DNA of 64,000 bases from Acidobacteriota bacterium (GCA_018269055.1 JAFDVI010000032.1:1-64000), one strand, 5' to 3'. Positions 9,112 through 19,641 are shown, counted from the stretch's first letter. The notes: generated by a model not told the origin, from the letters alone. Numbers and translations are program-made.

Positions 9112-11901
9112 ATGCCTAAAGAGGTGAGGTATGTTTACGAGTTCGGCCCGTTCCGGCTTGATCCGGCAGAACGCTTGTTGGCGCGCGGTGACCAACTTCT
9201 TTCATTGACGCCGAAAGCGCTCGACACGTTAATTGCACTGGTCGAACACAGTCGTCACATCGTCACCAAAGAAGAATTGATGAACCGCGTCTGGCCGGAT
9301 ATTTACGTCGAAGAAACCAATCTGGCCCAACACATTTCCATGCTTCGCAAAATTTTGGGCGAACGCGAAGACGGCGGCCAGTACATCGAAACCGTTCCCA
9401 AACGGGGCTACCGGTTCGTCATCCCGGTCAAAAAGATCAAGGTATTGCCGACTGAAGCCAGTCTTGCCACCCGCATCCATTCCGCCGACAAAGCCGAGCG
9501 CGAACAAATTCATCAAACCAATGGCGGCATCGCTCCGCCGAAATCCAGATCATCGGCGCCAAAATCCATTCAACGCGACAATATCGCTCCCGGAACGAAA
9601 TTTGGACGGTATGAGATCCTGTCTTTGATTGGCGCAGGTGGGATGGGTGAAGTGTATCTGGCGCGCGATACGCTGTTGGAGCGCAAAGTTGCCTTGAAGC
9701 TGCTGGCTGAACGTTTTACGGAAAACACCGACTGGCTGCGACGCTTTATGCGCGAAGCCAAAGCCGCCAGTTCGCTTAACCATCCGAACATCATCACTAT
9801 CCACGAAGTCGGCGAAGTGGACGGCATTCATTACATCGCCACGGAATACATCGAGGGGAAAACGTTACGCCATAAACTGGCCGCCGGGCGACTGAAATTG
9901 CCGATGGCGTTGAACGTTGCCACGCAATTGGCCAACGCCCTGGCCGCGGCGCACACCGCCGGGATCATTCACCGCGATGTCAAACCGGAAAACGTCATGC
10001 TGCGCCCGGATGGATATATAAAGCTGCTGGATTTCGGATTGGCCAAACCGATCCAATCGTCTCCGCTCAAAGCCGAATCCACCAACGCGGCTCAACTCAA
10101 CACCGACCCCGGAATCGTCATGGGGACGGTGAATTACATGTCGCCTGAACAGGCGCGCGGATATTCGGTGGATACGCGTAGCGATGTGTTCAGCCTGGGC
10201 GTGGTGCTGTACGAAATGCTGTCCGGGCGCGCGCCGTTTGAAGGCTCAACCAGCAGCGATGTCATTGTAGCCATTCTCGACCGCGAACCGGCGCGACTGT
10301 CGCAAAGCCTGGACCTCCCGGCGGAATTGGAACGCATCGTCAACAAAGCCCTGCGTAAGGACCGTGACGAACGCTATCAAACGATCAAGGACTTTCACCT
10401 GGATTTGAAAAGTCTGCTTCAGGAACTTGAGATGCGGTTGCGGATGGGCAATTCGTGGCCGCTCGACGATGTCAAAGAGAAAAGCTCTGAAGAAGTTCGG
10501 GTTCCGGCTCACACTGAGGTTGTCGGCGTCACCACGGCCGGTGGCCGCAAACACATCACCGAAAGCGAAGCAGAAATTGAAATTCCTGAGGTTCATTACA
10601 CGCGCAGCGGCGAAGTCAACATCGCGTATCAAGTCATCGGCGATGCGCCGCTCGATCTGGTTTTTGTGATGGGATGGATTTCCCATCTGGAATACTTCTG
10701 GACGGAACCTTCTTTCGCACAATTTTTGCGACGGCTGGCGGCGTTTTCGCGCGTGATTTTGTTCGACAAACGCGGAACAGGATTGTCCGACCGTGTTCCG
10801 CTCGATCAACTGCCTACGTTGGAACAGCGGATGGACGATGTGCGCGCCGTGATGGAAGCCGTCGGCAGTGAGCGCGCCGTGCTGTGCGGAATTTCAGAAG
10901 GCGGCCCGATGTGCAGTTTGTTCGCAGCAACGTATCCGGAAAAAACCATTGCGATGGTGATGATTGGTTGTTACGCGCGCCGACTGAAAGGCGAAGGTTA
11001 TCCGTGGGGGCCGACAGAGGCCGAACAGGAAGAATTTTTTGAAGTCATGCGACGCCACTGGGGTGGCCCGGTTGGGCTGGAGCGCCGCGCGCCGAGCGTC
11101 GCACATGATCCGGCATTCCGGGATTGGTGGGCGGCGTATTTACGGCGTGGAGCGAGTCCCGGCGCGGCATTGACTTTAACAAAGATGAATTCCCAGATTG
11201 ATATCCGGCACGTGCTGCCAACAGTTCGTGTTCCCACGCTGGTTATCCATCGCACAGGCGATCAGTTATTCGATATTGCCGAAGGCCGGTATCTGGCTGA
11301 AAACATTCCCGGCGCAAAATTCGTCGAACTGCCCGGCGTAGACCATTTGCCGTTTGTCGGCGACCAGGAGGCGATCCTGGATGAGATTCAGGAATTTTTG
11401 ACTGGCGTTCGTCATTCGGCGGAAATCGATCGCGTGCTGGCGACGGTGTTGGTCGCTCAAGTCGTTGAAGGAGGCGCGACCGATCAGCAATGGGAAGATT
11501 TGCTGTCGCGCCACAATTCTTTTGTCAAAAAAGAAGTCGAGATGTTCAAAGGTCGCGCGGTTGAAATCAACGACAATTATTTGCTGGCGACGTTTGACGG
11601 TCCGGCCAGAGCCATACGCGCCGCTGTCGCAATTCGCGCTTCGGCCATGCGGCTGGGATTAAAGCTGCAAACCGGATTGCACACTGGCGAATGCGACATG
11701 CTGGACGATCAAGTCAGTGGCCTGGCCGTGGAAATTGCAAAAGACATCGCCCTGCACGCCAAACTTGGCGAGGTATTGGCTTCCAGCACGGTCAAGGACC
11801 TGGTCGCGGGTTCCGGCATTCAATTCACCGAACGCGGCGCTCAAAAGTTGAAGGACAATTTGGGAGAATGGCGATTGTTTGCCGTCGAACGCGGCGCTTG
11901 A
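9112..11901 (+). CDS. Winged-helix / Ser-Thr kinase / alpha-beta hydrolase / cyclase-like fusion
   Basis: A 929-residue multidomain signalling protein. Residues ~8-106 are a CadC/OmpR-type winged helix (FGPFRLDPAERLL, SLTPKALDTLIALVE, VPKRGYRFVIPV). Residues ~165-430 are a Hanks-type kinase with glycine loop IGAGGMGEVYLA, catalytic HRDVKPEN (287-294), DFG (307-309) and APE-like MSPEQARG. Residues ~490-770 are an alpha/beta hydrolase resembling those fused to adenylate cyclases, with nucleophile motif GISEGG. The last ~155 residues resemble a class III nucleotide cyclase, but the first metal-binding Asp of the usual FADI motif is replaced (TVLVAQVV). The cyclase part is therefore probably an inactive or ligand-binding relic. 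No membrane segment is evident, so it is cytosolic. It is a single gene with its own likely promoter. DNA-binding output controlled by phosphorylation is inferred. Confidence 0.88.
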   Translation: MPKEVRYVYEFGPFRLDPAERLLARGDQLLSLTPKALDTLIALVEHSRHIVTKEELMNRVWPDIYVEETNLAQHISMLRKILGEREDGGQYIETVPKRGYRFVIPVKKIKVLPTEASLATRIHSADKAEREQIHQTNGGIAPPKSRSSAPKSIQRDNIAPGTKFGRYEILSLIGAGGMGEVYLARDTLLERKVALKLLAERFTENTDWLRRFMREAKAASSLNHPNIITIHEVGEVDGIHYIATEYIEGKTLRHKLAAGRLKLPMALNVATQLANALAAAHTAGIIHRDVKPENVMLRPDGYIKLLDFGLAKPIQSSPLKAESTNAAQLNTDPGIVMGTVNYMSPEQARGYSVDTRSDVFSLGVVLYEMLSGRAPFEGSTSSDVIVAILDREPARLSQSLDLPAELERIVNKALRKDRDERYQTIKDFHLDLKSLLQELEMRLRMGNSWPLDDVKEKSSEEVRVPAHTEVVGVTTAGGRKHITESEAEIEIPEVHYTRSGEVNIAYQVIGDAPLDLVFVMGWISHLEYFWTEPSFAQFLRRLAAFSRVILFDKRGTGLSDRVPLDQLPTLEQRMDDVRAVMEAVGSERAVLCGISEGGPMCSLFAATYPEKTIAMVMIGCYARRLKGEGYPWGPTEAEQEEFFEVMRRHWGGPVGLERRAPSVAHDPAFRDWWAAYLRRGASPGAALTLTKMNSQIDIRHVLPTVRVPTLVIHRTGDQLFDIAEGRYLAENIPGAKFVELPGVDHLPFVGDQEAILDEIQEFLTGVRHSAEIDRVLATVLVAQVVEGGATDQQWEDLLSRHNSFVKKEVEMFKGRAVEINDNYLLATFDGPARAIRAAVAIRASAMRLGLKLQTGLHTGECDMLDDQVSGLAVEIAKDIALHAKLGEVLASSTVKDLVAGSGIQFTERGAQKLKDNLGEWRLFAVERGA

Positions 11902-11937
11902 AACCTCGCTGACACTATTCCAATCAGGCAATTCACA

Positions 11938-12222
11938 ATGAGAATTCTTCGTTTCACAAAATCCATTTTCTATCTGGCAGTAATTCTTGTTTCGACGACA
12001 GCGGCGGCGTTTGCTCAATGTGCAATGTGCAAGGCAAACATCGCCGGAGCCGAAAACGCCGCCGAAGTTTCTCGCACGATCAATCTTGGCGTATTGGTTT
12101 TGCTCATCCCGACCCTGGCCATCATTGGCGGGGTGGTTCGTTTAATCTTCAAATACCGTCATCTTTCCGGCAATTCTTATGTCCATTTCAGACCTTCCGA
12201 CTCTCAACGCAATTCTGAATAG
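11938..12222 (+). CDS. Small membrane protein with signal peptide and CxxC
   Basis: A 94-residue protein with a signal peptide (residues ~1-26), then CAMCKAN with a CxxC, and one transmembrane segment (VLVLLIPTLAIIGGVVRLIF) near the C-terminal half. It overlaps the DUF420 gene by 44 bases, so the pair is co-expressed. Small proteins of this kind often accompany cytochrome oxidase assembly genes; a role in copper or heme-copper oxidase maturation is an inference from this pairing only. Confidence 0.7.
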   Translation: MRILRFTKSIFYLAVILVSTTAAAFAQCAMCKANIAGAENAAEVSRTINLGVLVLLIPTLAIIGGVVRLIFKYRHLSGNSYVHFRPSDSQRNSE

Positions 12223-12604
12223 TATCAGCGCCATCCTGCTCACCATCGGTTATGGCTTCATCAAACAGAAAAACCGTAATGCACACCGCTTGTGCATGAT
12301 TAGCGCCTTTGTGACCTCGTCGTTGTTTCTGATTTCCTATCTGGTTTATCACTACAACGTAGGCTCGGTCAGGTTCCAGGGACAGGGCGTGGTGCGAACC
12401 GTGTACTTCACCATTCTGTTGACGCACACGGTGCTGGCGGCGGTGATTGTTCCGTTGATCTTTGTCACCTTCGCGCGCGCGCTGAAGGGAAAATTCGACC
12501 GGCATCGGCGAATCGCACGCTGGACGCTGCCGTTGTGGCTGTATGTTTCGGTGACGGGCGTGGTGGTGTATCTGATGCTGTATCACCTGTATCCGGCAAG
12601 CTGA
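12179..12604 (+). CDS. DUF420 family membrane protein
   Basis: A 141-residue protein with four predicted transmembrane helices and conserved histidines (NAHRLCM, LVYHYN, LTHTVLAA, DRHRRIARWTLPLWLYVSVTGVVVY). This pattern is that of DUF420 (YozB/CtaM-like) proteins, implicated in assembly of cytochrome oxidases. The start at 12179 lies inside the upstream small membrane-protein gene, indicating coupling. No oxidase genes are in the window. Confidence 0.82.
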   Translation: MSISDLPTLNAILNSISAILLTIGYGFIKQKNRNAHRLCMISAFVTSSLFLISYLVYHYNVGSVRFQGQGVVRTVYFTILLTHTVLAAVIVPLIFVTFARALKGKFDRHRRIARWTLPLWLYVSVTGVVVYLMLYHLYPAS

Positions 12605-12621
12605 GCGGTCATTGCCATCAA

Positions 12622-13338
12622 TCAATCTGCCCGGACGCGCGGCACAATCTGGCTCCGCACGGTTTCGATCAATTGTTCAATGTTGTCTTCGGTGTAAGCG
12701 GCAGTGCTGACCGGCGGCAGAATTTCCAGGTAAACATCGCCGGGAATGACCACCGTCGTTCCCTTGCGCGCCACTAACCGGGTGTCATTGATGACCACCG
12801 GCACAACCGGAACTCCGGCCTCCAGCGCCATGAAAAACACGCCTTTTTTAAATTCCTTCACGCGACCATCCACGGTCCGTGTTCCTTCGGGAAAGGCCAT
12901 CAAACTGTAGCCTCGCTTCAATTCCGCCGCACCTCGTCGCGTGCTTTCAATCGCACTTTCGCGGTTGCTGCGATCAATCGGCACGACATGCGCCAACGGA
13001 AAGCCCTGTTTTATCACCGGAAATTTCGTCAACTCTTTTTTGGCAATCGCGCCAGTGATCGGTCCCAGGTAGGCAAACAGCAACGGCGGATCGAGATTGC
13101 TTTGATGGTTGGCTGCAAACACGTAGGCCTGTTTGGGATCAAGGTGCTCTCTGCCGCTGACGTGAACGCGCGCGCCAAACGACCAAATCCAAACCTTGCA
13201 ACCGAACCTGGCAAAGGGGTGAACGAAATCTTCCACGCCAAACATGCGGCGCAGCACGTATCCAAGAAACACAACCGGAACGCCAAGAAACAGGAGCAGT
13301 AAAACGACGACGGTGAGAGTCCAGTAATAACGAAGCAT
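12622..13338 (-). CDS. plsC: 1-acyl-sn-glycerol-3-phosphate acyltransferase
   Basis: A 238-residue acyltransferase of phospholipid synthesis that adds the second acyl chain to lysophosphatidic acid. The block I motif NHQSNLDPP (NHxxxxD), block [15 protein letters not shown], and [10 protein letters not shown] are all present. An N-terminal hydrophobic helix ([20 protein letters not shown]) anchors it in the inner membrane. It is transcribed towards the DUF420 gene and convergent with it. Confidence 0.92.
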   Translation of the reverse strand: MLRYYWTLTVVVLLLLFLGVPVVFLGYVLRRMFGVEDFVHPFARFGCKVWIWSFGARVHVSGREHLDPKQAYVFAANHQSNLDPPLLFAYLGPITGAIAKKELTKFPVIKQGFPLAHVVPIDRSNRESAIESTRRGAAELKRGYSLMAFPEGTRTVDGRVKEFKKGVFFMALEAGVPVVPVVINDTRLVARKGTTVVIPGDVYLEILPPVSTAAYTEDNIEQLIETVRSQIVPRVRAD

Positions 13339-13344
13339 CGGGTG

Positions 13345-13440
13345 AAGAAATTAAAGGGCAAAAGGCAAATAGCAAAGGTCAAAATTGGAGCAATTCGTTC
13401 CGCCTTTTGCCATTTGATTTTTGCCTTTTTGCCTTTCAGA
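13345..13440. repeat. Low-complexity AAAGGCAAA / TTTGCCTTT dispersed repeat
   Basis: Blocks of AAAGGCAAA on the left and CTTTTTGCCTTT on the right form an imperfect inverted arrangement between plsC and glgC. The same motif appears inside the start of the TPR gene at about 17210-17300, so it is a dispersed element of this genome. Confidence 0.7.
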
Positions 13441-14719
13441 TGATTGTGCCGTCCGTGACGATGGCGTTTTTGGGAATAACAATGATGCCTTCCCGAATGA
13501 AGTAATTGCCGCCGTCGTGTTCCTGCAACGCGGCTTCGTTCAAAATGCGAACGTTCGACCCGATGCGGACATTTTTATCAATGATGGCGTTGCGGATGAT
13601 GGTGTTTTCGCCAATTCCCATCCAGGGCAATCCATCTTTGCGGTCGTTGGCCAGTTCGGCCAGCGTTTGATAATAATCCGCGCCCATCATCAAGGTGTTT
13701 TCGACAACCGAGCCGCCTTCGATGCGCGAGCGAACGCCCAGCACTGACCGACTGATCGAAACCGAATTCAGGATGCAGCCTTCGGTTATGAGTGAATTGG
13801 TGATTGAACAGGAACCTTGAACCTTGGTGCTCGGCAAATAGCGCGGGCGGGTGAAAATCGGCGCATCGGCGTCGAACAGATTGAATTTCGGCACGACTGA
13901 AGCCATGTCCAGATTGGCGTTGTAAAACGAACGGATGGTTCCGATGTCTTCCCAGTATCCGGTAAACAAATATGCCTGGACGTTGTATTTGCCAATGGCC
14001 GCAGGAATGATTTCATGACCGAAATCCGTGTAAGACGTTCCTTTCAGCATCTCGCGTAGCGCAGAGTATTTGAAGACATAAACTCCCATTGAGGCGATAA
14101 ACGGGCGCGCTTCGGCTTCTTCTTTGCTCAAACCGAGTTTGGAGGTATCAACTCGCATGGATTCCAGTTGATCGGCAGGCGGTTTTTCGCGGAACTCCAG
14201 AATTTTGCCCATATCGTCCGTCTTGAGCAGCCCAAAGCCGGAAGCGCGGGAATGATCGGTGGGCACGACTGAAAGCGTTACATCGGCGTTGGTCGCGCGA
14301 TGATGCGCCAGAAACTTGCTGTAATCCATCTGGTATAAATGATCGCCGGAAAGGATCAGCACTTCGGCGGGATCAAAGTCTTCGATGTGCATCAACACCT
14401 GGCGAACCGCGTCGGCGGTTCCCTGAAACCAGTTTTTGTTTTCCGGCGTTTGTTCGGCGGCCAGAATTTCAACAAAGCCGTCCGAAAACCGGCTGAACCG
14501 ATATGTCCTGGCAATATGCCGGTTCAGCGAAGCCGAATTGAATTGCGTGAGCACATAAATGTAATGCAACCCGGAGTTGATGCAATTGGATACCGTGATG
14601 TCTATCAACCGGTATTTGCCGCCCAGTGGCACCGCGGGTTTTGACCGTTGCTGAGTTAATGGATACAGGCGCGAACCTGCGCCGCCGCCCAGTATGATGG
14701 ATAGGACTTGTTTGCCCAT
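13436..14719 (-). CDS. glgC: Glucose-1-phosphate adenylyltransferase
   Basis: A 427-residue enzyme making ADP-glucose from ATP and glucose-1-phosphate for glycogen synthesis. The N-terminal nucleotidyltransferase motif [13 protein letters not shown] with [14 protein letters not shown], the catalytic-region motif [11 protein letters not shown], the sugar-site motif EFREKP, and a C-terminal left-handed beta-helix are visible. I chose the ATG at 14719 because AAGGAG lies just upstream. A longer frame to 14848 would translate a dispersed repeat. Length fits the bacterial family. Confidence 0.95.
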   Translation of the reverse strand: MGKQVLSIILGGGAGSRLYPLTQQRSKPAVPLGGKYRLIDITVSNCINSGLHYIYVLTQFNSASLNRHIARTYRFSRFSDGFVEILAAEQTPENKNWFQGTADAVRQVLMHIEDFDPAEVLILSGDHLYQMDYSKFLAHHRATNADVTLSVVPTDHSRASGFGLLKTDDMGKILEFREKPPADQLESMRVDTSKLGLSKEEAEARPFIASMGVYVFKYSALREMLKGTSYTDFGHEIIPAAIGKYNVQAYLFTGYWEDIGTIRSFYNANLDMASVVPKFNLFDADAPIFTRPRYLPSTKVQGSCSITNSLITEGCILNSVSISRSVLGVRSRIEGGSVVENTLMMGADYYQTLAELANDRKDGLPWMGIGENTIIRNAIIDKNVRIGSNVRILNEAALQEHDGGNYFIREGIIVIPKNAIVTDGTII

Positions 14720-14740
14720 TAGGACTCCTTGCTGTTTTGG

Positions 14741-14850
14741 GATTGCGGATTTCGGATTGCGGAATGGAAGCAGCGAAGGCGGACAATTTGAATTACGTGT
14801 ACTTCTTGCTCTTAAGACAATCCGCATTCCGCAATCTGCAATCCGCAATC
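14741..14850. repeat. GATTGCGGATT inverted dispersed repeat
   Basis: Arms 14741-14765 and 14825-14850 are near-perfect reverse complements (about 24 of 26 bases), built from the unit ATTGCGGA. Related units occur at 17955-17985 and near 26230-26275. This is a genome-wide palindromic repeat and not a gene. Confidence 0.75.
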
Positions 14851-14934
14851 GCCAATTGCTTGGCTCATCTGATTGACTAAGCTAAGCTTGAACGCAGTTG
14901 AGAATAAGTAAGCAAAGAAGGTTTTTCAAGATAA

Positions 14935-15840
14935 GTGAAACTTCAATCCATATTCCCGAACCCGCAATTCGCCATCAATACCGTCGCGCTGGAATCCACG
15001 GTCATCGCCCACGGCCTGCCTGCGCCGCACAATCTGGAAACCGCGCGGGCTTGTGAAACCGCCGTTCGCGAAACGGGCGCGCAGGCCGCAACTATTGGCA
15101 TCATCGCCGGAGAACCGATCATCGGTTTGACGGAAGAACAAATTCAGGCCATCGCCAGCCGAGAGGATGTCGCCAAAGTAAACCTGGCCAACTTGGGCGC
15201 GGTTATTGCCCAGCGACGCTGGGGAGCGACAACGGTTGCTTCCAGTTTGTATTTCGCCGCCATTTCCGGAATTCGTGTGTTCGCGACAGGCGGCATCGGC
15301 GGCGTTCATCGCGGCGCGAGCGATAGTTTCGACATTTCGGCTGATCTGAACGCGCTGTCTCGCTTTCCGGTCGTCACAATTTGCGCCGGAGCCAAAGCCA
15401 TTTTGGATTTGCCGAAAACCCTGGAAGTGTTGGAAACGCTGGGCGTGCCGATCGTCGGCTATCAAACCGATGAACTGCCCGCGTTTTATTCGCGGTCGAG
15501 CGGATTGAAACTTGACTTGCGCGCCGATTCGCCCGAAGAAGTCGCCTCCATTGCCGGTAGTCATTGGCGATTGGGATTTCCGACTTCGATTCTGGTCGTT
15601 GCGCCGGTTCCCATCGAAGACGAAGTTCCCGCCGCCGAAATCCGAGGGGAAATCGAAGACGCGCTGGCCACAGCCGCCGAAGCCGGGGTCACAGGCAAAG
15701 CTGTCACGCCGTTTTTACTGTCGCGCATCGCGGCCAATACAGAAGGCAGGGCGTTGAAAGCGAACAAAGCCTTGCTTAAAAACAACGCCTACATCGCCGG
15801 ACAAATCGCCCGTGCATTTACCAATCAGGAGTCGAAATGA
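14935..15840 (+). CDS. psuG: Pseudouridine-5'-phosphate glycosidase
   Basis: A 301-residue enzyme that reversibly splits pseudouridine 5'-phosphate into uracil and ribose-5-phosphate. Family signatures include [12 protein letters not shown], the VNLANLG segment, [13 protein letters not shown], and [16 protein letters not shown]. It begins at a GTG; no ATG fits better. Its stop overlaps the DinB-like gene (ATGA). No pseudouridine kinase gene is next to it. Confidence 0.93.
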   Translation: MKLQSIFPNPQFAINTVALESTVIAHGLPAPHNLETARACETAVRETGAQAATIGIIAGEPIIGLTEEQIQAIASREDVAKVNLANLGAVIAQRRWGATTVASSLYFAAISGIRVFATGGIGGVHRGASDSFDISADLNALSRFPVVTICAGAKAILDLPKTLEVLETLGVPIVGYQTDELPAFYSRSSGLKLDLRADSPEEVASIAGSHWRLGFPTSILVVAPVPIEDEVPAAEIRGEIEDALATAAEAGVTGKAVTPFLLSRIAANTEGRALKANKALLKNNAYIAGQIARAFTNQESK

Positions 15841-16331
15841 ACCTTACAGACATTCGCCAACTTTTTGATTACACCGATTACGCCAACCATCTGGTGCTGG
15901 ACGCCGCTGAAAAACTGACGGATGACCAATTGCGCCAGGATGTGAAAATCAGCCACGGTTCAATCTTCGGCACACTGGCTCACATGGCCGGAGCCGAATG
16001 GGTCTGGCTGTCGCGCTGGCAAGGCGTTTCGCCTTCGGAAATCTGGAATGACAAATCCTTTGCCGATTTGGCTGCCTTGCGTGCTCGCTGGGAACGGATT
16101 GAATCTGAACGCAGAGCCTTGCTCGAAACGCTGACGATGGATGCGCTGCACGCCGAGTTGAGCTATCGCAACGTCAAAGGCGATCCGTTCACCTTGCCGC
16201 TGATTGCGCAAATGCAACACGTCGTCAACCACGCCACGTTGCATCGCGGGCAAGTCGTGGGAATGATTCGCCAACTCGGCATCGCTCCGCCTGCAGTAGA
16301 TTTGCTGTATTACCTGTTGGCGAAACACTAA
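15837..16331 (+). CDS. DinB-family protein
   Basis: A 164-residue four-helix-bundle protein of the DinB/YfiT superfamily. Metal-ligand-type histidines appear in [11 protein letters not shown] and [12 protein letters not shown]. Such proteins are putative metal-dependent thiol transferases; the substrate is unknown. It overlaps psuG by four bases, so the two are co-translated. The name comes from the fold family and does not imply a role in DNA damage. Confidence 0.85.
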   Translation: MNLTDIRQLFDYTDYANHLVLDAAEKLTDDQLRQDVKISHGSIFGTLAHMAGAEWVWLSRWQGVSPSEIWNDKSFADLAALRARWERIESERRALLETLTMDALHAELSYRNVKGDPFTLPLIAQMQHVVNHATLHRGQVVGMIRQLGIAPPAVDLLYYLLAKH

Positions 16332-16334
16332 CCG

Positions 16335-16423
16335 TAGCGCAGGTTTTCCAACCTGCGCGGATTCGCCCAATTCAAATCTCTGAGCCGAACATTACTGCGC
16401 AGGTTGGAAAACCTGCGCCACAA
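16335..16423. repeat. Pair of GCGCAGGTTTTCCAACCTGCGC palindrome copies
   Basis: Two palindromic copies about 60 bases apart, in opposite orientation at their TTTTCC core, lie between the DinB-like gene and the ABC permease gene. In RNA each would fold as a stable hairpin. They are probably dispersed REP-type elements and may terminate or separate the two transcription units. Confidence 0.75.
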
Positions 16424-16431
16424 CGACCGTC

Positions 16432-17205
16432 GTGAAGATCACTGCCATCGCCCTCAATACATTCCGCGAATCGGTGCGCGACCGCGTGCTGTACAACCTG
16501 GTGTTGTTTGTCGCGCTGATTGTCGCGGCGGCTTCGGTCATTGGTCGCATCGCCGTCGGCCAGGAAGCCAAAATCATCATTGACGTCGGACTGTCCGCTA
16601 CCTCAGTTTTTGGATTGCTGATTGCCATTTTCATCGGCATTGGGTTGGTATCGAAAGAAATCGAAAAGCGCACCATCGCCGTCATTTTGTCAAAACCCGT
16701 TCGCCGGTCGCAGTTCTTGTTGGGCAAGTATTTCGGCTTGTGCCTGACGCTGTTGGTCAACACGGCGGCAATGGCGTTGGCGGTGACGCTGGCGCTGATG
16801 TTTGCCAAAGGCGGATTCAGTTCCGTGCAATTGCGATTGTGGCCGGCGGCATATTTGATCTTTCTGGAACTGGCCGTGATGACCGCCGTCGCCTTGCTGT
16901 TTTCCTGCTTTTCGTCTCCGGCGCTGTCGGCGTTATTTACTTTGCTGATTTTTCTGATTGGCCGTTGGAGTCCTGACCTGAAACTGTTTGCCGAAACCGC
17001 GAATAACACCACAACGCGGATCATCAGCGGCGCGCTGTATCATCTGTTGCCCAATCTCGCAAATTTCAATTTCATCAACGAAGCCGCATACGGCGAATCA
17101 GTTCCTGCACGGTTCGTGGTCGGAAATACGATTTACGCTACATGTTACATCGCCGCGCTACTGATCGCCGCGGTGTTGATTTTTGAGCGGAGAAACTTCA
17201 AATGA
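16432..17205 (+). CDS. ABC-2 type transporter permease
   Basis: A 257-residue integral membrane protein with about six transmembrane helices (for example [20 protein letters not shown] and [20 protein letters not shown]). The loop [23 protein letters not shown] is typical of ABC-2 permeases. It starts at a GTG. It is followed by a TPR gene (ATGA overlap) and an ABC ATPase gene, so these three form one transporter operon of unknown substrate. Confidence 0.85.
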   Translation: MKITAIALNTFRESVRDRVLYNLVLFVALIVAAASVIGRIAVGQEAKIIIDVGLSATSVFGLLIAIFIGIGLVSKEIEKRTIAVILSKPVRRSQFLLGKYFGLCLTLLVNTAAMALAVTLALMFAKGGFSSVQLRLWPAAYLIFLELAVMTAVALLFSCFSSPALSALFTLLIFLIGRWSPDLKLFAETANNTTTRIISGALYHLLPNLANFNFINEAAYGESVPARFVVGNTIYATCYIAALLIAAVLIFERRNFK

Positions 17206-17984
17206 AAATCAAAAGGCAAAACGCAAATATCAAAAATCAAAAGTTAAGAAATGAAAGTTCCGACTTTTTGCCTTTTGCCTTTTGCCTTTTGCCTTTTGAT
17301 TTCTCGAAATGGATTCTGGTGTTCCTGCTGGCCTTTGGATTCAGCGTCTCGGCGCAAAATTGGCTGGACGCGCAAGACCGTTCGCCGTTGCTCCCTGAAG
17401 ACACGCTTTACATTCGTTCGGGCGAAATTCTGAAACGCGCCAGTCTGGGTTTTACCGGCTTGATGGCCGACGCGTACTGGATCAACACCACGTTGTATTT
17501 CGGCGAAAAGTTTCGGCAACAACGGGAAGCCAACGGACTATTTGATACCCGCCAGTTGGATTTGCTGAAACCGATGCTGGAACTGGTGACGGAACTCGAT
17601 CCGCGCCACGTGGCGGCGTATCGCTTCGGCGGATTCTTTTTGCTGGCCGACGATCAGACAGCAGCGATCAATTTCCTTCAGCAAGGCATCCGCAACAATC
17701 CGAACGAATGGCGGCTGTATCAGGATTTGGGCTTCGCGCTGTGGCGGCTGGGCAAATTCCGCGAAGCGGCAGAAGCGTATTCCAACGGCGCTCGATTGCA
17801 CGGCGCTCCACAGTGGATGCAACCGATGGCCGCGACCATGCTGGCCAAAGGTGGCGACCACGAAACCGCGCGACAGTTATTCCAGCGATTGTACGAAGAA
17901 ACAAACGATGGATTCGTCCGCCAGGTTTGCGAAGAACAATTGCAGCTCCTGAACAATCCGCAATCCACAATCCGCAATCCGTAA
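17202..17984 (+). CDS. TPR-repeat membrane-anchored protein
   Basis: A 260-residue protein with one N-terminal membrane segment ([17 protein letters not shown]) and TPR-like helices ([45 protein letters not shown]). It sits between the permease and ATPase of an ABC transporter and is likely an accessory subunit. Its first ~33 codons ([12 protein letters not shown]) are made of the dispersed TTTGCCTTT repeat seen at 13.4 kb, so either the repeat has become coding or the true start is slightly downstream. Confidence 0.78.
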   Translation: MKIKRQNANIKNQKLRNESSDFLPFAFCLLPFDFSKWILVFLLAFGFSVSAQNWLDAQDRSPLLPEDTLYIRSGEILKRASLGFTGLMADAYWINTTLYFGEKFRQQREANGLFDTRQLDLLKPMLELVTELDPRHVAAYRFGGFFLLADDQTAAINFLQQGIRNNPNEWRLYQDLGFALWRLGKFREAAEAYSNGARLHGAPQWMQPMAATMLAKGGDHETARQLFQRLYEETNDGFVRQVCEEQLQLLNNPQSTIRNP

Positions 17985-17992
17985 TCGGAACC

Positions 17993-18916
17993 ATGACCGT
18001 CATTGAAACCGAAAATCTGACCCAGGATTTCCTGACTGGCTTCTGGCGCAAACGTGCGGTGCGTGCGCTGGACGGGTTGAGCCTGCAAGTCGAATCGGGT
18101 GAAGTGTTCGGGCTGCTCGGCCCAAACGGCGCAGGCAAAACGACAACGTTCAAGATTTTGATGGGATTGATTCGTCCCGCCTGCGGCAAAGCACGAATTT
18201 TGGGCGTGACTGTGGATGAGGTGAAGGTGCGACGTCGAATCGGATATTTGCCCGAACAACCGTATTTTTACGATTACCTGACGGCGCGCGAGTTTGTGGA
18301 ATACTGCGGCGCGCTTTGCGATTTGCCCAAAGCCGAAACCAGCCAGCGAACAGAAGAATTGCTCAGCCAGGTTGGCCTGACCGATTCCGCCGACAAACAA
18401 CTCCGCACGTTTTCCAAAGGCATGTTGCAACGCATCGGTTTGGCCCAAGCCCTCATCAACGATCCCGAAGTGTTGTTTCTGGATGAACCGATGTCGGGGC
18501 TGGATCCGCTGGGACGCCACGATGTGCGCGATCTGATTCTCAGTTTGCGCGCCAAAGGCAAAACCATCTTTTTCTCTTCCCACATCCTGACCGACGTCGA
18601 AGCCATGTGCGACCGCGTCGCCATTTTGAACAAAGGCCGCCTGGTCGAATCCGGCAAACTGTCGGAAATCCTGAAAACGCGCAGCAATGAAATCGAAGTG
18701 GTCGTCAGCGGCGTCGGCGAAAATGCTCTGACAGAATTTCAATGCTTTGCCGCCGCTGTTTCCGCTACGCCCGAAGTCGCGCGCATTCGGTTAAAGGATG
18801 ATCGTGATTTGGAACGATTGCTGGCGCTGGCGCATCAAGCCGGTGGCCGAATTGTTTCGGTCAACCCCGTGCGCGAATCGCTGGAAGATTTGTTTGTGCG
18901 AGAAGTTACCCGATAA
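17993..18916 (+). CDS. ABC transporter ATP-binding protein
   Basis: A 307-residue ATPase pairing with the ABC-2 permease at 16432. Walker A is [10 protein letters not shown], the signature reads [15 protein letters not shown], Walker B is [13 protein letters not shown], and the H-loop is FFSSHI. A ~80-residue C-terminal extension follows the ATPase domain, as in many ABC-2 exporters. I chose the ATG at 17993, nine bases after the TPR stop. An open frame extends further upstream only because it overlaps the TPR gene. Confidence 0.93.
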   Translation: MTVIETENLTQDFLTGFWRKRAVRALDGLSLQVESGEVFGLLGPNGAGKTTTFKILMGLIRPACGKARILGVTVDEVKVRRRIGYLPEQPYFYDYLTAREFVEYCGALCDLPKAETSQRTEELLSQVGLTDSADKQLRTFSKGMLQRIGLAQALINDPEVLFLDEPMSGLDPLGRHDVRDLILSLRAKGKTIFFSSHILTDVEAMCDRVAILNKGRLVESGKLSEILKTRSNEIEVVVSGVGENALTEFQCFAAAVSATPEVARIRLKDDRDLERLLALAHQAGGRIVSVNPVRESLEDLFVREVTR

Positions 18917-18993
18917 AGCCAATTCGCCAAAGCCCGCCGCCAACGACTATAATCGCTACCTTATTCCGAAGTCTCAAACACCATCGGATTCAA

Positions 18994-19641
18994 ATGCTGA
19001 AAAGAGTAATCGTGTTTTTATTCCTGGTTTGCAGTTGCCAATCGTTGGCGCTTGGCCAATCGCCCGAACTCAATCAACTGATTGATGGATTGCAGGCGAA
19101 GTACAACAAACTGTCTTCGCTGGCCGCTGACTTCACGCAGATTTACAACTCTGGCGGCCAGACGCGGCGCGAAAGCGGGCACGTCGTGCTGAAAAAACCC
19201 GGCAAGATGCGCTGGGATTACACCTCGCCGGAAACGAAATTGTTCATCTCTGACGGCAAAACGCTGTACGAATACGTTCCGGCGGAAAAATACGCTTCAC
19301 GCAGTTCGATCAAAGAATCCGGCGATATGCGCGCGCCGTTCGCCTTTTTGCTGGGCCGGGGCAATTTGCGCCGCGATTTCAAAACCATCGAATTTGCCAA
19401 AGAAGCTCCGGCGCGCGCGGGCAACAAAGTCTTGCGCATGGTTCCCAAACGAGCGGCGGATTTCCGCGAACTGCTGGTCGAAATCGAACCGGCGAGTTTA
19501 AAAATCGCGCGGTTAACATTGATTGAAAATGGCGGCTCGCGCTCGGACTTTCTATTTTCCAACATGCAGGAAAATCCACCTGTCAGCGCTCTGCAATTCA
19601 TTTTCAAGGCTCCTGCTGGCGTCGAAGTCAGGAACAACTGA
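18994..19641 (+). CDS. lolA: Outer-membrane lipoprotein carrier LolA
   Basis: A 215-residue periplasmic chaperone with a signal peptide (FLFLVCSCQSLALGQ) that shuttles lipoproteins to the outer membrane. The family pattern ADFTQIYNSGGQTRRESGHVVLKKPGKMRWDY and the later KLFISDGKTLYEYVP are clear. LolA presence supports a Gram-negative envelope. Nothing next to it is another Lol gene. Confidence 0.9.
   Translation: MLKRVIVFLFLVCSCQSLALGQSPELNQLIDGLQAKYNKLSSLAADFTQIYNSGGQTRRESGHVVLKKPGKMRWDYTSPETKLFISDGKTLYEYVPAEKYASRSSIKESGDMRAPFAFLLGRGNLRRDFKTIEFAKEAPARAGNKVLRMVPKRAADFRELLVEIEPASLKIARLTLIENGGSRSDFLFSNMQENPPVSALQFIFKAPAGVEVRNN

Noticed and set aside
17720-18742. Minus-strand frame of 340 codons
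   Set aside because: It is antisense to the ABC ATPase and TPR genes and shows no protein-family signature.
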